Assembly: GCA_026982705.1 (NCBI GenBank)
Contig: JALSGP010000046.1
Location: 1 to 64,000 of the forward strand
Direction: 5' to 3'
DNA from: Alphaproteobacteria bacterium
GTDB taxonomy: Bacteria > Pseudomonadota > Alphaproteobacteria > Geminicoccales > Geminicoccaceae
DNA length: 64,000 nt
Every line of letters starts with the position of its first letter. Position 1 is the first letter of the stretch. Position numbers and translations under genes: made by a program. Positions 9,108-18,719 of this stretch are shown one piece after another. The notes beneath the pieces were generated by a model. It made no database searches. It was not told where the DNA came from and worked only from the letters and a program-made list of their open reading frames with translations.

Positions 9108-10193
9108 ATGTCCCGCCTCCGCCTCCTTCTCCCGCTGCTGTCGATGCTGCTCGCGGCCTGCAGCGGACCGATGCTCCCCTTCGCCACCGACGTGACGCCG
9201 CGGGTGACCGTCCCCCTCGCCAAGGCCGGTATTACCGACGCACGCGGTCGCTTCCGCGAGATCCTCTGCGCCGTCCTCGCCCGCACCGGCGACCGCCTGC
9301 CGGATGCGCGACCCTGCACCCGCGCCCTCTGGCGGGTGGGTGCGGAGCCCGCGGGAACGGAGGCGCCGGTGCCGGCGGGCCCCGTCCGCCCACCGCTGCG
9401 CCTCGTGCTGGTGACGGGTTACGGGGCCCAGTGCTTCGCCGGGCTGGTGCGGCTCTTCGAGGAGGCGGCGCGCCACGTGCGGCGGCTGGACGTGGCGGTG
9501 GTGCGCGCCCCCGTCTCCGCCTTCGGCAGCGTCGCCCACAACGCCGCCATCGTCGCCCGCACCCTGGAGGCCGTCCCCGCCGACGGCCGGCGTCTGGTGC
9601 TGCTCGGCTATTCCAAGGGAGCGGCGGATGCCATGGCGGCGCTCGTACGGTATCCACGGGCGGCGCGGCGGGTGGACGCGTTCGTGACCCTGGCCGGGGC
9701 CGTGGGCGGCTCGCCCCTGGCCGAGGTGGTGCCGGGCTGGATCGAGACGCTGATCGATCTGTTCCCGGGCACCCGCTGCGATCCCGGCGACGACGGGGCG
9801 CTCGCCGACCTGCGGCCGCGGGCGCGCCAGGCCGCCCTCGCCCGCTGGCCGGATCCGCCGCCGGTGCCCCTGGTGTTCTCCCTCGCCGCCTTCGTGCCGC
9901 GGGCCGAGACGTCGCGGCTGCTGCGCCCCTTCCACGCCCGCCTCGCCGCCGCCGATCCGCGCAACGACGGTCAGCTGCTGTGGACCGACCAGCTGGTCCC
10001 GGGCGGCACGCTGCTCGCCTATCTGCGCGGCGACCATCTGGCGGTGGCGGTGCCGGTGGCGCGCCGGCTGCCCTGGCTGCGGGTGCAGGTGGATCGCAAC
10101 GCCTATCCGCGGGCGGCGCTCCTGGAGGCGATCCTGCGCTTCACGGCGGAACGGCTGCGGGCGCGGGACGGGACGCGGGGCGGCCCACGGTGA
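9108..10193 (+). CDS. Alpha/beta-hydrolase lipoprotein
   Basis: A 361-residue protein with a lipoprotein signal (LLLPLLSMLLAAC; the cysteine near residue 19 would be acylated). The body resembles an alpha/beta-hydrolase: LRLVLVTGYGAQCF as the oxyanion strand, LVLLGYSKGAADAMAAL with nucleophile motif GYSKG, and a C-terminal GDHLAVAVP that could hold the catalytic histidine. The substrate cannot be told; lipase or esterase is likely. ATG 9108 opens exactly at the signal peptide. Its 3' end overlaps the convergent TIGR03032 gene by 53 bp. Confidence 0.75.
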   Translation: MSRLRLLLPLLSMLLAACSGPMLPFATDVTPRVTVPLAKAGITDARGRFREILCAVLARTGDRLPDARPCTRALWRVGAEPAGTEAPVPAGPVRPPLRLVLVTGYGAQCFAGLVRLFEEAARHVRRLDVAVVRAPVSAFGSVAHNAAIVARTLEAVPADGRRLVLLGYSKGAADAMAALVRYPRAARRVDAFVTLAGAVGGSPLAEVVPGWIETLIDLFPGTRCDPGDDGALADLRPRARQAALARWPDPPPVPLVFSLAAFVPRAETSRLLRPFHARLAAADPRNDGQLLWTDQLVPGGTLLAYLRGDHLAVAVPVARRLPWLRVQVDRNAYPRAALLEAILRFTAERLRARDGTRGGPR

Positions 10194-11217
10194 TCACCCG
10201 CCCGATCTCCTCGCCCCGCAGCCCCACCGCCCGCGGTCGCCGGGTGTCCGGCAGCACCGCCACGTCGTAGAGTTCCGTCACGATGCCGTGGAAGGTGAGC
10301 CAGTGCACCACCGCGTTGCGGACCAGGTCCACCACCAGCACGCCGCAGCGCGGCCGCGCCCCGCGCCGCGCCAGCTCCGTCTCGAGGGGCAGGTCGGCGA
10401 AGGCGCGATCGCCCCGCGGCAGCGACAGGCCCACGAAGGCGTGGCCGGCGTGGAAGGCGAGGCCGCGCGCATAGCCCGGCAGGAACACCCGCCGCTCCAC
10501 GGTGCCGCGCGCCGGATCCAGCCGCACCAGCCAGCCCGCGCCCGATTCCAGCAGCCACAGGGCCCCCTCGTACCAGCGCGGCGAATGGGGCATGGCGAGC
10601 CCCTCGGCCACCACCGAATCGTCGCGCAGATCCAGCACCACGCCGCCGTCGCGGCGAAAGTCGCGCCAGCCCTCCACCACGTCCGTGCGGGCCACCGCCG
10701 TGGCGTAACGGGCGACCCCGTCGCGGAGGGCGAGGCCGTTGAGATGACAGCGGTCCTCCGGCACCAGAGCGGAGACGAAGCGCGGCTTCCACACCGGCAC
10801 GAAGCTCGCCTCCTCGGACATGGTGGCCACCAGGTTCATGCGGGTGGCGACGAAGAGGAGACGGCCGTCGCGCTCCCGCACCATGTCGTGGATGTCGAGT
10901 TCGCCCACCGTCCAGGCCACGCGCGGCACGAACAGCCGGTCCACGTCCGGCTCCGGCGGCGGACCGCCGGCGAGGGCGTCCACCAGCCGCCAGATCTGGA
11001 AGCGGGTGGCGAGATGGAGGCTGCGGCCGTCCTCGGCCACCCAGAGCCCCATGGCGCGGTCGAAGCTGCGCTCGTGGACGGCGAGGCGGCCGTCGGCACG
11101 GTGGCCGATCAGGAACAGCTTGCCGGTGCGGTAGGCGGTGACGGCGAGGGCGATGCGCCGGGCGGCCAGGAAGGCGGGCAGCCCCCGCGAACACTCGATG
11201 CGCAGGATCGGCGCCAT
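10141..11217 (-). CDS. TIGR03032 family conserved protein
   Basis: A 358-residue protein matching TIGR03032 throughout: a start near RIECSRGLPAFLAARRIALA, TYRTGKLFLIG, RSFDRAMGLW, TRFQIWRL, DIDIHD-like ELDIHDMVRERDG, EDRCHLNGLALRDG, LAMPHSPRWYEGALWLLESG, LPGYARGLAFH and AFVGLSLPR. The repeated strand pattern suggests a beta-propeller-like sheet protein; no enzyme activity is established. I prefer ATG 11217. An in-frame ATG at 11265 would add 16 weak residues and share its start with the divergent gene. Confidence 0.87.
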   Translation of the reverse strand: MAPILRIECSRGLPAFLAARRIALAVTAYRTGKLFLIGHRADGRLAVHERSFDRAMGLWVAEDGRSLHLATRFQIWRLVDALAGGPPPEPDVDRLFVPRVAWTVGELDIHDMVRERDGRLLFVATRMNLVATMSEEASFVPVWKPRFVSALVPEDRCHLNGLALRDGVARYATAVARTDVVEGWRDFRRDGGVVLDLRDDSVVAEGLAMPHSPRWYEGALWLLESGAGWLVRLDPARGTVERRVFLPGYARGLAFHAGHAFVGLSLPRGDRAFADLPLETELARRGARPRCGVLVVDLVRNAVVHWLTFHGIVTELYDVAVLPDTRRPRAVGLRGEEIGRVITVGRPASRPAPAAVPP

Positions 11218-11263
11218 GCCGGTCTCCGTCACCCCGCCGTCCCCGACTCCGGATAGCGCTACC

Positions 11264-12166
11264 ATGATACACGGGCAACCTTCGAGCGAGAACCGCCGCC
11301 TCCTCGCCCTCGACGTCTCGGTGCGGGACGACGGTCTCGCCCTCGCCGTCCGCGAGCCCCACGGGCGGATCCGGTGGGCGACGGGACGGGCCGCGTGGGA
11401 GGAGGTCCACCGTGCGCTGGCGTCGGGCGGGCCGGCGGTGGTGGGCCTCGACGCCCCGCTGGGCGTCCCCCGAGCCTGGGCCCGGCGCCTCGGCATCGCC
11501 GGCTTCCGCGAGCTCCTCTGCCGGCCTTCGCCGCACCTGCGGAGAGCCTTCTTCACGCCCGCCCGCACCCTGGCGGAGGTGCGGCCCGAGCGCCCCTTCC
11601 TGATGGCGGGACGCGGCGTGCGACGGACGGTCTGGCACGCCCGTCTCGGCCTCGCCGGCCCGGCGGCGGTGTCGCGCCGCTGCGACCGGCGGGCGCGGGC
11701 CCATCCCCTCTTCTGGTGCGTGGGACCGCGGCAGGTGGGGCGGGCGGCGTTGCGGGTGTGGACGGAGCTGCTGCGACCCTTCTGGTGTCCGCGCCGGATC
11801 CCGATCTGGCCCTTCGACGGTTCGCTCGCGGCGCTGCTGGCGGGCGGGCGGCCGGTGGTGGCGGAGATCTACCCCAGCCTGATGCGCCGGACCTTCGCCC
11901 GCGGTGGGCAGGTCCGGGCCGCGCGGCTCCTGGGCGAGGCGTGGGCGGCGCGGCTCGCCGCCGTGGCCGCGGGCGCGCGCGCACGCACCCATCTCGACGA
12001 CGCCGCCTTCGGCCTGCTGGTCCTCGCCGCGGCGGTGGCGGCACCGCGGCGGGTGCGGCTGCCGGCGGATCCGGCCGTACACCGGCTGGAGGGCTGGATC
12101 CTGGGCCTGCCGCCGGCCGGCCATGGTCCCGTCGGCGACGGCGGAACCGGGACGGATGGGGGGTGA
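11264..12166 (+). CDS. DUF429-like protein (RNase H-fold, predicted nuclease)
   Basis: A 300-residue protein opening with a beta-strand and acidic residue (LLALDVSVRDDGLALAV), then VVGLDAPLGVPRAW, IPIWPFDGSLAALL, VVAEIYPSLMRR and LDDAAFGLLVLAAAV. Spaced aspartates (LDV, LDAPLG, DDAAF) and VAEIYPS are typical of DUF429, predicted to adopt an RNase H-like fold; its biochemical role is unproven. ATG 11264 is the nearest good start before the first strand. It is convergent with algH. Confidence 0.7.
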   Translation: MIHGQPSSENRRLLALDVSVRDDGLALAVREPHGRIRWATGRAAWEEVHRALASGGPAVVGLDAPLGVPRAWARRLGIAGFRELLCRPSPHLRRAFFTPARTLAEVRPERPFLMAGRGVRRTVWHARLGLAGPAAVSRRCDRRARAHPLFWCVGPRQVGRAALRVWTELLRPFWCPRRIPIWPFDGSLAALLAGGRPVVAEIYPSLMRRTFARGGQVRAARLLGEAWAARLAAVAAGARARTHLDDAAFGLLVLAAAVAAPRRVRLPADPAVHRLEGWILGLPPAGHGPVGDGGTGTDGG

Positions 12167-12266
12167 CGGCCGGGGCCGCCCACGGACACGCATCCCACGG
12201 CGCGGGAGAGGCGCCCCGTACGACCCGCCGGGCTCCCGTCGCCACGACGCGCCGCGGGATATGGCC

Positions 12267-12833
12267 TCACGCCCGGCCCATGTGGGTGGAGAGCAGGCGC
12301 GGGTCGATGCCCAGCCGGGCCAGCGCCGCGTCCCACTTGCGTTCGTCCGGCAGATCGAAGACCAGCTCGTAGTCGGCCGGCGCCACCAGCCAGCCGTTGG
12401 CCTGGATCTCGGCGTCCAGCTGACCCGGTGCCCAGCCGGCATAGCCCAGCGCCAGGATCCGCCGCTCCGGTCCCCCGCCGCGGGCGATGGCCTTGAGGAT
12501 GTCCACGGTGGCGGTGAGGGCGAAGCGCTCGTCGATCACCAGCGTGGCCGCGTCCACCGAATCGGTGGAATGGAGCACGAAGCCGCGGCCCGTCTCCACC
12601 GGCCCGCCGAAGTGGACCGGCAGCTCCACCTCCGGCACGATGTCGAGCTGACGCGCGATGTCGGTGAAGGCCACCTCGTCGAGCCTCTTGTTGACGATGA
12701 GCCCCATCGCCCCCTCGGGCGAGTGGCTGCAGAGATAGACCACCGAGCGCCGGAAGCGCGGATCCTCCATGTGGGGCATGGCCACCAGCAGCTGCCCGGT
12801 GAGATGGGCCCCCTTGTCCGCGTCCTCCGCCAT
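12267..12833 (-). CDS. algH: AlgH/YqgE (UPF0301) family protein
   Basis: The 188 residues match UPF0301/Alg[75 protein letters not shown] and a terminal [15 protein letters not shown]. It is probably cytosolic and its function is poorly known; AlgH was named from Pseudomonas alginate regulation. The start is ATG 12833 behind GGAGAGGGA, 20 bp after the hemB stop, so both are probably co-transcribed. Confidence 0.93.
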   Translation of the reverse strand: MAEDADKGAHLTGQLLVAMPHMEDPRFRRSVVYLCSHSPEGAMGLIVNKRLDEVAFTDIARQLDIVPEVELPVHFGGPVETGRGFVLHSTDSVDAATLVIDERFALTATVDILKAIARGGGPERRILALGYAGWAPGQLDAEIQANGWLVAPADYELVFDLPDERKWDAALARLGIDPRLLSTHMGRA

Positions 12834-12853
12834 GCGCGCCGATCCCTCTCCGC

Positions 12854-13882
12854 TCACGCGCCGCGCTCCTCCGCGAGCCGGGCGGCGACCTCCATGGCCG
12901 CATAGGTCAAGATGGCATCGGCACCCGCCCGTTTGAAGGCGAGGAGACACTCCCGCAGGCAGGCCTCGGCGTCCAGCCAGCCCAGCCGCCCCGCCGCCTT
13001 CACCATCGCGTACTCGCCGGAGACGTGATAGACGAGGGTGGGCAGGCCGAAGTGTTCCTTCACCGCCCGCACCACGTCGAGATAGGGAAGGCCGGGCTTG
13101 ACCATCACCATGTCCGCCGCCTCGGCCACGTCCAGCGCCACCTCCCGCAGCGCCTCCTGCACGTTGGCCGGCGACATCTGGTAGGTCTTCTTGTCGGCCG
13201 TCCCCAGCGCCGCCCTGGAGCCCACGGCGTCGCGGAAGGGCCCGTAGAAGGCCGAGGCGTATTTGGCGGCGTAGGAGAGCACCACCGTCTCGGCGAACCC
13301 CTCGCGGTCCAGCGCCTCCCGCACCGCCCGGATGCGCCCGTCCATCATGTCCGAGGGGGCGACGATGTCGCAGCCGGCGGCCGCCAGCGTCACCGCCTGC
13401 CGCTGCAGGGCCACCAGCGTCTCGTCGTTGAGGACCACTCCGTCGCGCACCAGCCCGTCCTGGCCGTGGGTGGTGTAGGGATCGAGGGCCACGTCGCCGA
13501 TGATCCCCACCTCCGGCACGTGGCGCTTGATCTCGCGGATGGCGCGACAGACCAGATTGTCCGGGTTCCACGCCTCCTCTGCCCCCTCGCTCTTGCGCTC
13601 GGGCGGCGTGGCCGGGAACAGGGCCACCGCCGGGATGCCCAGCTCGGCGCAGCGCTCCACGGCCGCCGGCAGCAGGTCCACCGACAGCCGCTCGATGCCG
13701 GGCAGCGAGGGAACCGGTTCGCGATGGCGCCGTCCCTCGCAGACGAAGAGCGGCTGGATCAGATCGGCGGCATCCAGCCGGTGCTCCGCCACCAGCCGGC
13801 GCAGCCACTCGGTGCGCCTGAGCCGACGCAGGCGCAGTGCGGGGAAGGACGCGAGGGAGACACCCATGGCCTTGGCCGACAT
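12854..13882 (-). CDS. hemB: Porphobilinogen synthase (delta-aminolevulinate dehydratase)
   Basis: Condenses two 5-aminolevulinates to porphobilinogen in tetrapyrrole synthesis. The 342-residue sequence shows [59 protein letters not shown] with the first Schiff-base lysine region, and [10 protein letters not shown] with the second. [14 protein letters not shown] has aspartates in place of the cysteine triad of zinc enzymes, pointing to the Mg-dependent type common in alphaproteobacteria. It lies 93 bp after the giant coiled-coil gene on the same strand. Confidence 0.96.
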   Translation of the reverse strand: MSAKAMGVSLASFPALRLRRLRRTEWLRRLVAEHRLDAADLIQPLFVCEGRRHREPVPSLPGIERLSVDLLPAAVERCAELGIPAVALFPATPPERKSEGAEEAWNPDNLVCRAIREIKRHVPEVGIIGDVALDPYTTHGQDGLVRDGVVLNDETLVALQRQAVTLAAAGCDIVAPSDMMDGRIRAVREALDREGFAETVVLSYAAKYASAFYGPFRDAVGSRAALGTADKKTYQMSPANVQEALREVALDVAEAADMVMVKPGLPYLDVVRAVKEHFGLPTLVYHVSGEYAMVKAAGRLGWLDAEACLRECLLAFKRAGADAILTYAAMEVAARLAEERGA

Positions 13883-13974
13883 GGCAGCGCCGCTCCCGCC
13901 GGGGCTCCGCCCGCCAAACTATGCGCCCGCCGCCGGTGGACAATCGCGGGCGCCGCTGCGACCTCCGGTCGCGA

Positions 13975-16900
13975 TCATCCCGCCGTCAGCACGATCTCGA
14001 TACGGCGGTTGCGGGCGCGGGACGCGTCGTCGCGATTGGGCACCAGCGGGCGGGTGTCGGCCCAGCCGGCCACCAGCATGCGCTCGCGGGGAATGCCCAT
14101 CTCGGCGAGGAAACGCGCCACCGCCGCCGCCCGCGCCGCCGACAGTTCCCAGTTGTCGCGATAGCGCCCGCGCACCACCGGCAGGTCGTCGGTGTGGCCG
14201 TCGATGCGCAGCACCCACGGCAGATCCTCGGGCAGGGCCGCCAGCGCGTTGCGCAGCTCGAGGGCGAGGGCCGTCAGACGCTGGCGGGCCTCCGGCGTGA
14301 GTTCGGTGCGTCCCTGGGGGAAGAGGATGTCGCTGGAGAGCACCAGCCGCCCCGGCTCGACGTGCAGGAGGTCCTCGTCGCCCGGAAGATGGGCCGCGAG
14401 GGCCGCGGTCCCCTCGATCTGGGCGCGGCGGATCTCCTCGAGACCGGCGGCGAGCCGATCCGGCAGCGTGCGCGAGCCCCGCAGCTGCCGGCGCAGCTCC
14501 GCCACCACCGGCGCGAACCTCGCCCGCTCCAGCTCCTCCTCGAGGGCGCGGATGCGAGCCTCCCGCGCCGTCAGCTCCGCCCGCAGCCGCTCGAGCTCCG
14601 CCTCGAGCCCGGCCACCCGTGCCGTCAGCCGCGCGCTCTCCTCGCGGGCCTCCGCGAGGGCCTTCTCCGTCTCGGTGCGCGCCGTCTCGGCGGCGCCGGC
14701 CCGTCGCTCGAGCTCGGCCAGCCGCTCCCGGACCGCGGCGGCCGCCCGCGCCAGTTCGCGTACGCGCGCCTCGGCCGCCGCCTGGGCCTGCCGCGCCGTC
14801 TCGAGTTCGTCGGCGATCCGGGCCCGCGCCGCGCGCAGCTCCGCCGCCTCCTTCCGCGCCGCGGCGAGATCCCGCTCCAGCGCCTCGATCCGCCCCGTCG
14901 CCGCCCGCAGCCGCTCGCGCAGTTTCGAAGCCGTCCGTTCGAGCGCCCGGGCGGTCATCCGCGTCTCGTTCCACGCCCCGCGCAGGTCGGCGAGCTCGCC
15001 CTCGAGGTCCACCGCCCGCGCCTCGGCCTCCTCGCGGGCCTTCCGCTCGGCGGCGAGGGCGCGCTCCAGTTCGGCCAGCCGGCCGCGTGCGGCGGAGAGC
15101 TCCCCGCGGGCGGCGGCCAGCGCCTTTTCGCGTTCCGCGAGGCGTGCACGCGCCTCGTCGAGCCCGGAGCGGGCCTCGGCGAGCGCCCGTGCCAGCTCGC
15201 TCCGCGCTTCTTCGCCGGCGGCGAGACGCTCGCGCAGGGTCTCCAGCTCCGCGGCCAGCGTCTCGCGTTCCCGCGTCGCCGCGGCGAGGCGGGTGCGCAG
15301 ATCGGCCAGCACACCCTCCAGCTCCCGCACCCGGGCCTCCGCCCGTGCCCGCGCCTCCCGGATCCCGGCGAGGTCGCGCGTCAGCGCGGCGAGACGCTCC
15401 CGCGTCGCCTCTCCCTGCCGGCGCATCCCGGCCAGCTCCGCCTCCAGCCTACGGACCCGCCGCTCGGCATCCCCACGCGCCCGCGCGGCCGCCGCCAGCT
15501 CCGTCTCCAGCCGTTCGCGCTCGCGCGCCAGGGAGTCGCGCTCGCCGCGCACCCTCTCCAGTTCGGAAGCGAGACGATCGCGCTCGGCCCGCAGTCCGGC
15601 GAGGCGGGCCCGCGTCTTCTCGAGAGCCCCTTCCAGCTCCCGGTTGCGGGCCGCCAGCGCCCGTGCCGCCTCCAGTTCCCGTGTCCGCTCGGCGAGCTGC
15701 GTCCGCAGACGCCCGAGATCGCCCTCGAGTTCGGCGATGCGCGCCTGCGCCCGCGCGCGCTCCCGTTCCAGCCGGGCGAGCCGGGCCTGGAGACGCGCCC
15801 GCTCGGCGCGCAGGTCCGAAAGCTCCTTCTCCAGCCGGGCGAGATCGGCCTCGCGGGTCCGACGGGCGTCGCGGGCCGCGGCGTCGTCGGGACGGGCCGC
15901 CGCCTCGGCCCGCAGCCGTTCCACCTCGGCAGCGAGGCGGGTGCGCTCCGCCTCCAGCGCGGTGAGCCGCGTCTCCGCCTCCCGCAGCCGCGTCCGCAAC
16001 GCCTCCTGCTCACGCCGGAGTTCGGCGGCGCGGCGGCGGACCGTCGCCAGTTCCCCCTCCAGTTCCCGGATGCGGGCGGCGAGGCGCGTGCGCTCGGCAT
16101 CCAGCTCCCGCAGCCGGGTCCGCACCGCGGCATCCGCCTCGTCCCGGCGCCGCAGCTCCGCTTCCAGCGTCGCGACGCGCGCCCGCAGGCGGCCCACTTC
16201 CTCCTCCCGCGCGGCCAGCGCGGCCTCCAGCTCGCGCACCCGGGCCTCCGCCTTCTCGGCCCGCCCCGACACCTCGGCCAGCCGCCGTTCCAGTTCGGCG
16301 CTGCGGGCGGCCGTCTCCGCGGCGGCCTCGCGCGCCCCGGCGAGGGCCGCCTCCAGTTCGTCGATCCGACCACGCCCGGCCTCGGCCTGTGCGCGGGCCT
16401 CCGCCAGCATCCGCTCCAGCTCGGCCACACGGGCGCCCGCTTCCTCGCGGGCCGTCCGGGCCTCGGCCAGGGCCGCCTCCAGTTCGCCCGCCCGGGCGCT
16501 CGCCGCCCGCGCCCGCTTCCGCAGCGCCCGCAGCTCCGCCTCCAGCTCCGCCATCCGCCGGCGCGCCAGATCCGCCGCCTCCGCCGTCTCCGCGAGCCGG
16601 CGTTCCAGTTCCGCCACCCGCGCCGCGGCCCGCTCCGCCTCCTCACGGGCGGCGGTGAGCTCGCGTCGGCGCTCGTCGAGCCGGGCCACGGCCTCGTCAC
16701 GCCCCCGCTCGGCCGCCGCCAGTGCCCGTTCCAGTTCCGCCACCCGTGCCTTCGCGGACTCCGCCTCGCTCCGGGCCCGCGTCACCGCCTCCTCCAGCTC
16801 GGCGAGGCGGCGGCGGGCGTCGGTCAGCTCCTCGCTCGCCCGCCGCAGCTCGGCGATCCGGGCCCGCACCGTCTCGCGGTCGGCCCCGGCCTCGAGGCCC

Positions 16901-17076
16901 AGCGCGGTCCCCGTCTCGTCCAGCCGCGCGCGCAGCTCGGCGATGCGGGTGGAGGCATACCAGGCGAGGCCGGCCGCCACCGCCAGCGGGATCGCCACCG
17001 CCACCACCAGCCGGCGGCGGTTGCGCCGCTCCCAGACCCGCAGATCCCGTTCCAGTTCCTCGATGCGGTCGGTCAT
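13975..17076 (-). CDS. Giant coiled-coil envelope protein with C-terminal OmpA domain
   Basis: A 1033-residue protein with a short cytoplasmic head, one transmembrane helix (about residues 23-41), then some 820 residues of almost unbroken Glu/Arg/Ala/Leu heptads (roughly 45-870) and an OmpA/MotB peptidoglycan-binding domain at about 900-1033 ([34 protein letters not shown]). A rod this long could span the periplasm, but its true architecture is unknown. The helix lacks the membrane aspartate of MotB, so it should not conduct protons. Its OmpA domain resembles that of the MotB-like protein at 17511 far more than generic OmpA, suggesting duplication. ATG 17076 overlaps the two-helix gene by 4 bp. 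Function unknown. Confidence 0.85.
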   Translation of the reverse strand: MTDRIEELERDLRVWERRNRRRLVVAVAIPLAVAAGLAWYASTRIAELRARLDETGTALGLEAGADRETVRARIAELRRASEELTDARRRLAELEEAVTRARSEAESAKARVAELERALAAAERGRDEAVARLDERRRELTAAREEAERAAARVAELERRLAETAEAADLARRRMAELEAELRALRKRARAASARAGELEAALAEARTAREEAGARVAELERMLAEARAQAEAGRGRIDELEAALAGAREAAAETAARSAELERRLAEVSGRAEKAEARVRELEAALAAREEEVGRLRARVATLEAELRRRDEADAAVRTRLRELDAERTRLAARIRELEGELATVRRRAAELRREQEALRTRLREAETRLTALEAERTRLAAEVERLRAEAAARPDDAAARDARRTREADLARLEKELSDLRAERARLQARLARLERERARAQARIAELEGDLGRLRTQLAERTRELEAARALAARNRELEGALEKTRARLAGLRAERDRLASELERVRGERDSLARERERLETELAAAARARGDAERRVRRLEAELAGMRRQGEATRERLAALTRDLAGIREARARAEARVRELEGVLADLRTRLAAATRERETLAAELETLRERLAAGEEARSELARALAEARSGLDEARARLAEREKALAAARGELSAARGRLAELERALAAERKAREEAEARAVDLEGELADLRGAWNETRMTARALERTASKLRERLRAATGRIEALERDLAAARKEAAELRAARARIADELETARQAQAAAEARVRELARAAAAVRERLAELERRAGAAETARTETEKALAEAREESARLTARVAGLEAELERLRAELTAREARIRALEEELERARFAPVVAELRRQLRGSRTLPDRLAAGLEEIRRAQIEGTAALAAHLPGDEDLLHVEPGRLVLSSDILFPQGRTELTPEARQRLTALALELRNALAALPEDLPWVLRIDGHTDDLPVVRGRYRDNWELSAARAAAVARFLAEMGIPRERMLVAGWADTRPLVPNRDDASRARNRRIEIVLTAG

Positions 17077-17426
17077 CGCCCCGTCCCTTCCTCACCACCG
17101 GTGCCGTAGGCGTGCCGCAGCAGGGCCACCACCCGCGCCGCCGCATCCGGCCGCCCCTCGGCGATGGCCTCCCATTCCTCGGCCAGTGTGCGCAGTCCCG
17201 CCTCGCGCTCGCCGTGTTCCAGCCAGACATGCCAGGGCAGCAGGGCCAGGGCGAGCGCCATCGCCCCGGTGGCGACGGCGGCGAAGGCCCGATCACCCCC
17301 CATCCCCATGCCGAGGGCCATCAGCAGCAGGCCGGCGATCGCCAGCAGGAGGGCGAGGGCGGCGCTCCCGCGCCGCGCCGCCCGATGGATGTCGGCGAGA
17401 CGGTTCCAGACGGCCTCGGGCCGCAT
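17073..17426 (-). CDS. Two-helix membrane protein of the envelope cluster
   Basis: A 117-residue protein with a basic amphipathic head (VWNRLADIHRAARRG), two adjacent transmembrane helices (ALALLLAIAGLLLMALGMG and AFAAVATGAMALALALLPW), then a charged cytoplasmic-type tail (EREAGLRTLAEEWEAIAEG). I do not recognise a family. It lies 84 bp after the MotB-like gene, and its stop overlaps the start of the giant coiled-coil gene (ATGA), so both are probably translated together. ATG 17426 is chosen behind GGGAGGG, though the spacing is long (about 13 bp); an in-frame GTG lies 12 bp upstream. Confidence 0.7.
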   Translation of the reverse strand: MRPEAVWNRLADIHRAARRGSAALALLLAIAGLLLMALGMGMGGDRAFAAVATGAMALALALLPWHVWLEHGEREAGLRTLAEEWEAIAEGRPDAAARVVALLRHAYGTGGEEGTGR

Positions 17427-17510
17427 GCGGTCGCGCACGCCCTCCCTTCCCCGGCCGACCCGCCGCGAGCTTGCCGGAGCGGGCCGAAAAGGCAAGGGGC
17501 GCGACGGCGC

Positions 17511-18713
17511 TCAGCGGGTGGTGAGCTTGATCTCGATGCGGCGGTTGCGCCGGTAGGCCTCCTCGGTGTCCCGCGGATCCAGCGGCTGGTAGTGGGCGAA
17601 ACCGCGCGCCGCCACCCGCTCTGGCGGGATGCCGTGCTCGATCAGGAAGCGGGCCACGGCAATGGCGCGGGCGGTGGACAGTTCCCAGTTGGAAGGAAAG
17701 CGCGGCGTGCGGATGGGCCGCTTGTCGGTGTGTCCGTCCACCTGGAGCACCCAGGGCAGATCCTCGGGGATGCGCGGCATGATCTCGCGGAACACCCGCA
17801 CGAAGGTCTCGAGCTGCCGCCGTCCCTCCGGGTTGAGCTCGGCGCTGCCGGTGTCGAAGAGGATCTCCGACTGGAAGACGAAGCGATCGCCCACCACCCG
17901 CACGTCCGGCCGATCCCCCAGCACCTCGCGCAGGCGGCCGAAGAAGTCGGAGCGGTATCTGGACAGCTCCTCCACCTTGCGCGCGAGGGCCAGGTTGAGG
18001 CGGGCGCCGAGATCGCGGATCACCTCCGCCTGGCGGGCGATCTCCTCCTCGCGGACGTCGAGGGCGGCGGCGAGCTGGCGGAGCTGGCGCCCCAGTTCCC
18101 GGATCTGCCGCGAGAGGGTGGCCACCTGCACCAGGGCCTGCTGCCGCTCCCGTTCGATGCGGGCGCGCTCCGCCTCGAGTTCGCGGATGCGCGCCTCCAG
18201 CCCCGCCTCGCGTTCGGCGCCGGCCCGCCGCGTGGCCTCCAGGGTCCGCCGGGTCTCGGCCAGCGCCGTCTCCAGCCGCGCCGCCCGCGCCTCCACCTCG
18301 CGCCGGGCCGCCTCCGCCGCCCCCAGCCGCGCCTCCATCTCCCGCAGGGAGCCGGTGAGCCGGGCCACCCGCCGCTCCAGCACCTCGCGATCGGCGGCGG
18401 CGGCGGCGAGCCTGGCCTCCGCCTCCTCGCGCCCGGCCAGCAGGCTGTCGAGGTCGCTGGAAAGCCGGGCGATCTCCCGGCGCAGCCGGCCGGTGACCGC
18501 CCGCTCCTCGGCAAGCCGCCGCTCCAGCTCCGCCACCTGGGCGCGGAGCCGCTCGACGGTGACGTCGCTCCGCTGCAGCAGCCGTCCCAGGAAGAACTGG
18601 GCCAGGACGAAGATGGCCAGCAGGAAGATGACCACCATGAGCAGCGTCGACAGGGCGTCGACGAAGCCCGGCCAGATGTCGACGCGCTCGCGGACGGCGC
18701 GGGGCCGCGGCAC
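17511..18713 (-). CDS. MotB-like stator protein with long coiled coil and OmpA domain
   Basis: A 400-residue inner-membrane protein. The N-terminus VDIWPGFVDALSTLL leads into a helix (MVVIFLLAIFVLAQFFLG); Asp19 at the helix entry sits where MotB and ExbD-like proteins hold the proton-carrying aspartate. Residues about 50-250 are coiled coil; about 260-400 form an OmpA-type peptidoglycan-binding domain (EILFDTGSAELNPEG, VDGHTDKRP, FPSNWELSTARAIAVARFL, RNRRIEIKL). It lies 6 bp after the MotA/ExbB-like gene, its likely channel partner. Flagellar MotB and TolR are unlikely, given no flagellar or tol genes nearby and the extra coiled coil. Confidence 0.88.
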   Translation of the reverse strand: MPRPRAVRERVDIWPGFVDALSTLLMVVIFLLAIFVLAQFFLGRLLQRSDVTVERLRAQVAELERRLAEERAVTGRLRREIARLSSDLDSLLAGREEAEARLAAAAADREVLERRVARLTGSLREMEARLGAAEAARREVEARAARLETALAETRRTLEATRRAGAEREAGLEARIRELEAERARIERERQQALVQVATLSRQIRELGRQLRQLAAALDVREEEIARQAEVIRDLGARLNLALARKVEELSRYRSDFFGRLREVLGDRPDVRVVGDRFVFQSEILFDTGSAELNPEGRRQLETFVRVFREIMPRIPEDLPWVLQVDGHTDKRPIRTPRFPSNWELSTARAIAVARFLIEHGIPPERVAARGFAHYQPLDPRDTEEAYRRNRRIEIKLTTR

Positions 18714-18719
18714 GGCGGC

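Noticed and set aside
14500-17000. DNA tandem repeats
   Set aside because: The repetitive look (CTCCAGCTCG-like words) reflects heptad codons; period and words vary, so there is no true tandem repeat.
13837-17109. A 1090-residue plus-strand open frame antisense to the giant coiled-coil gene (and another in 14192-17524)
   Set aside because: Both arise from the codon bias of the Glu/Arg/Ala/Leu heptads; the translations are low-complexity Arg/Pro/Ser with no domain, while the minus-strand frame gives a helix, coiled coil and OmpA domain.
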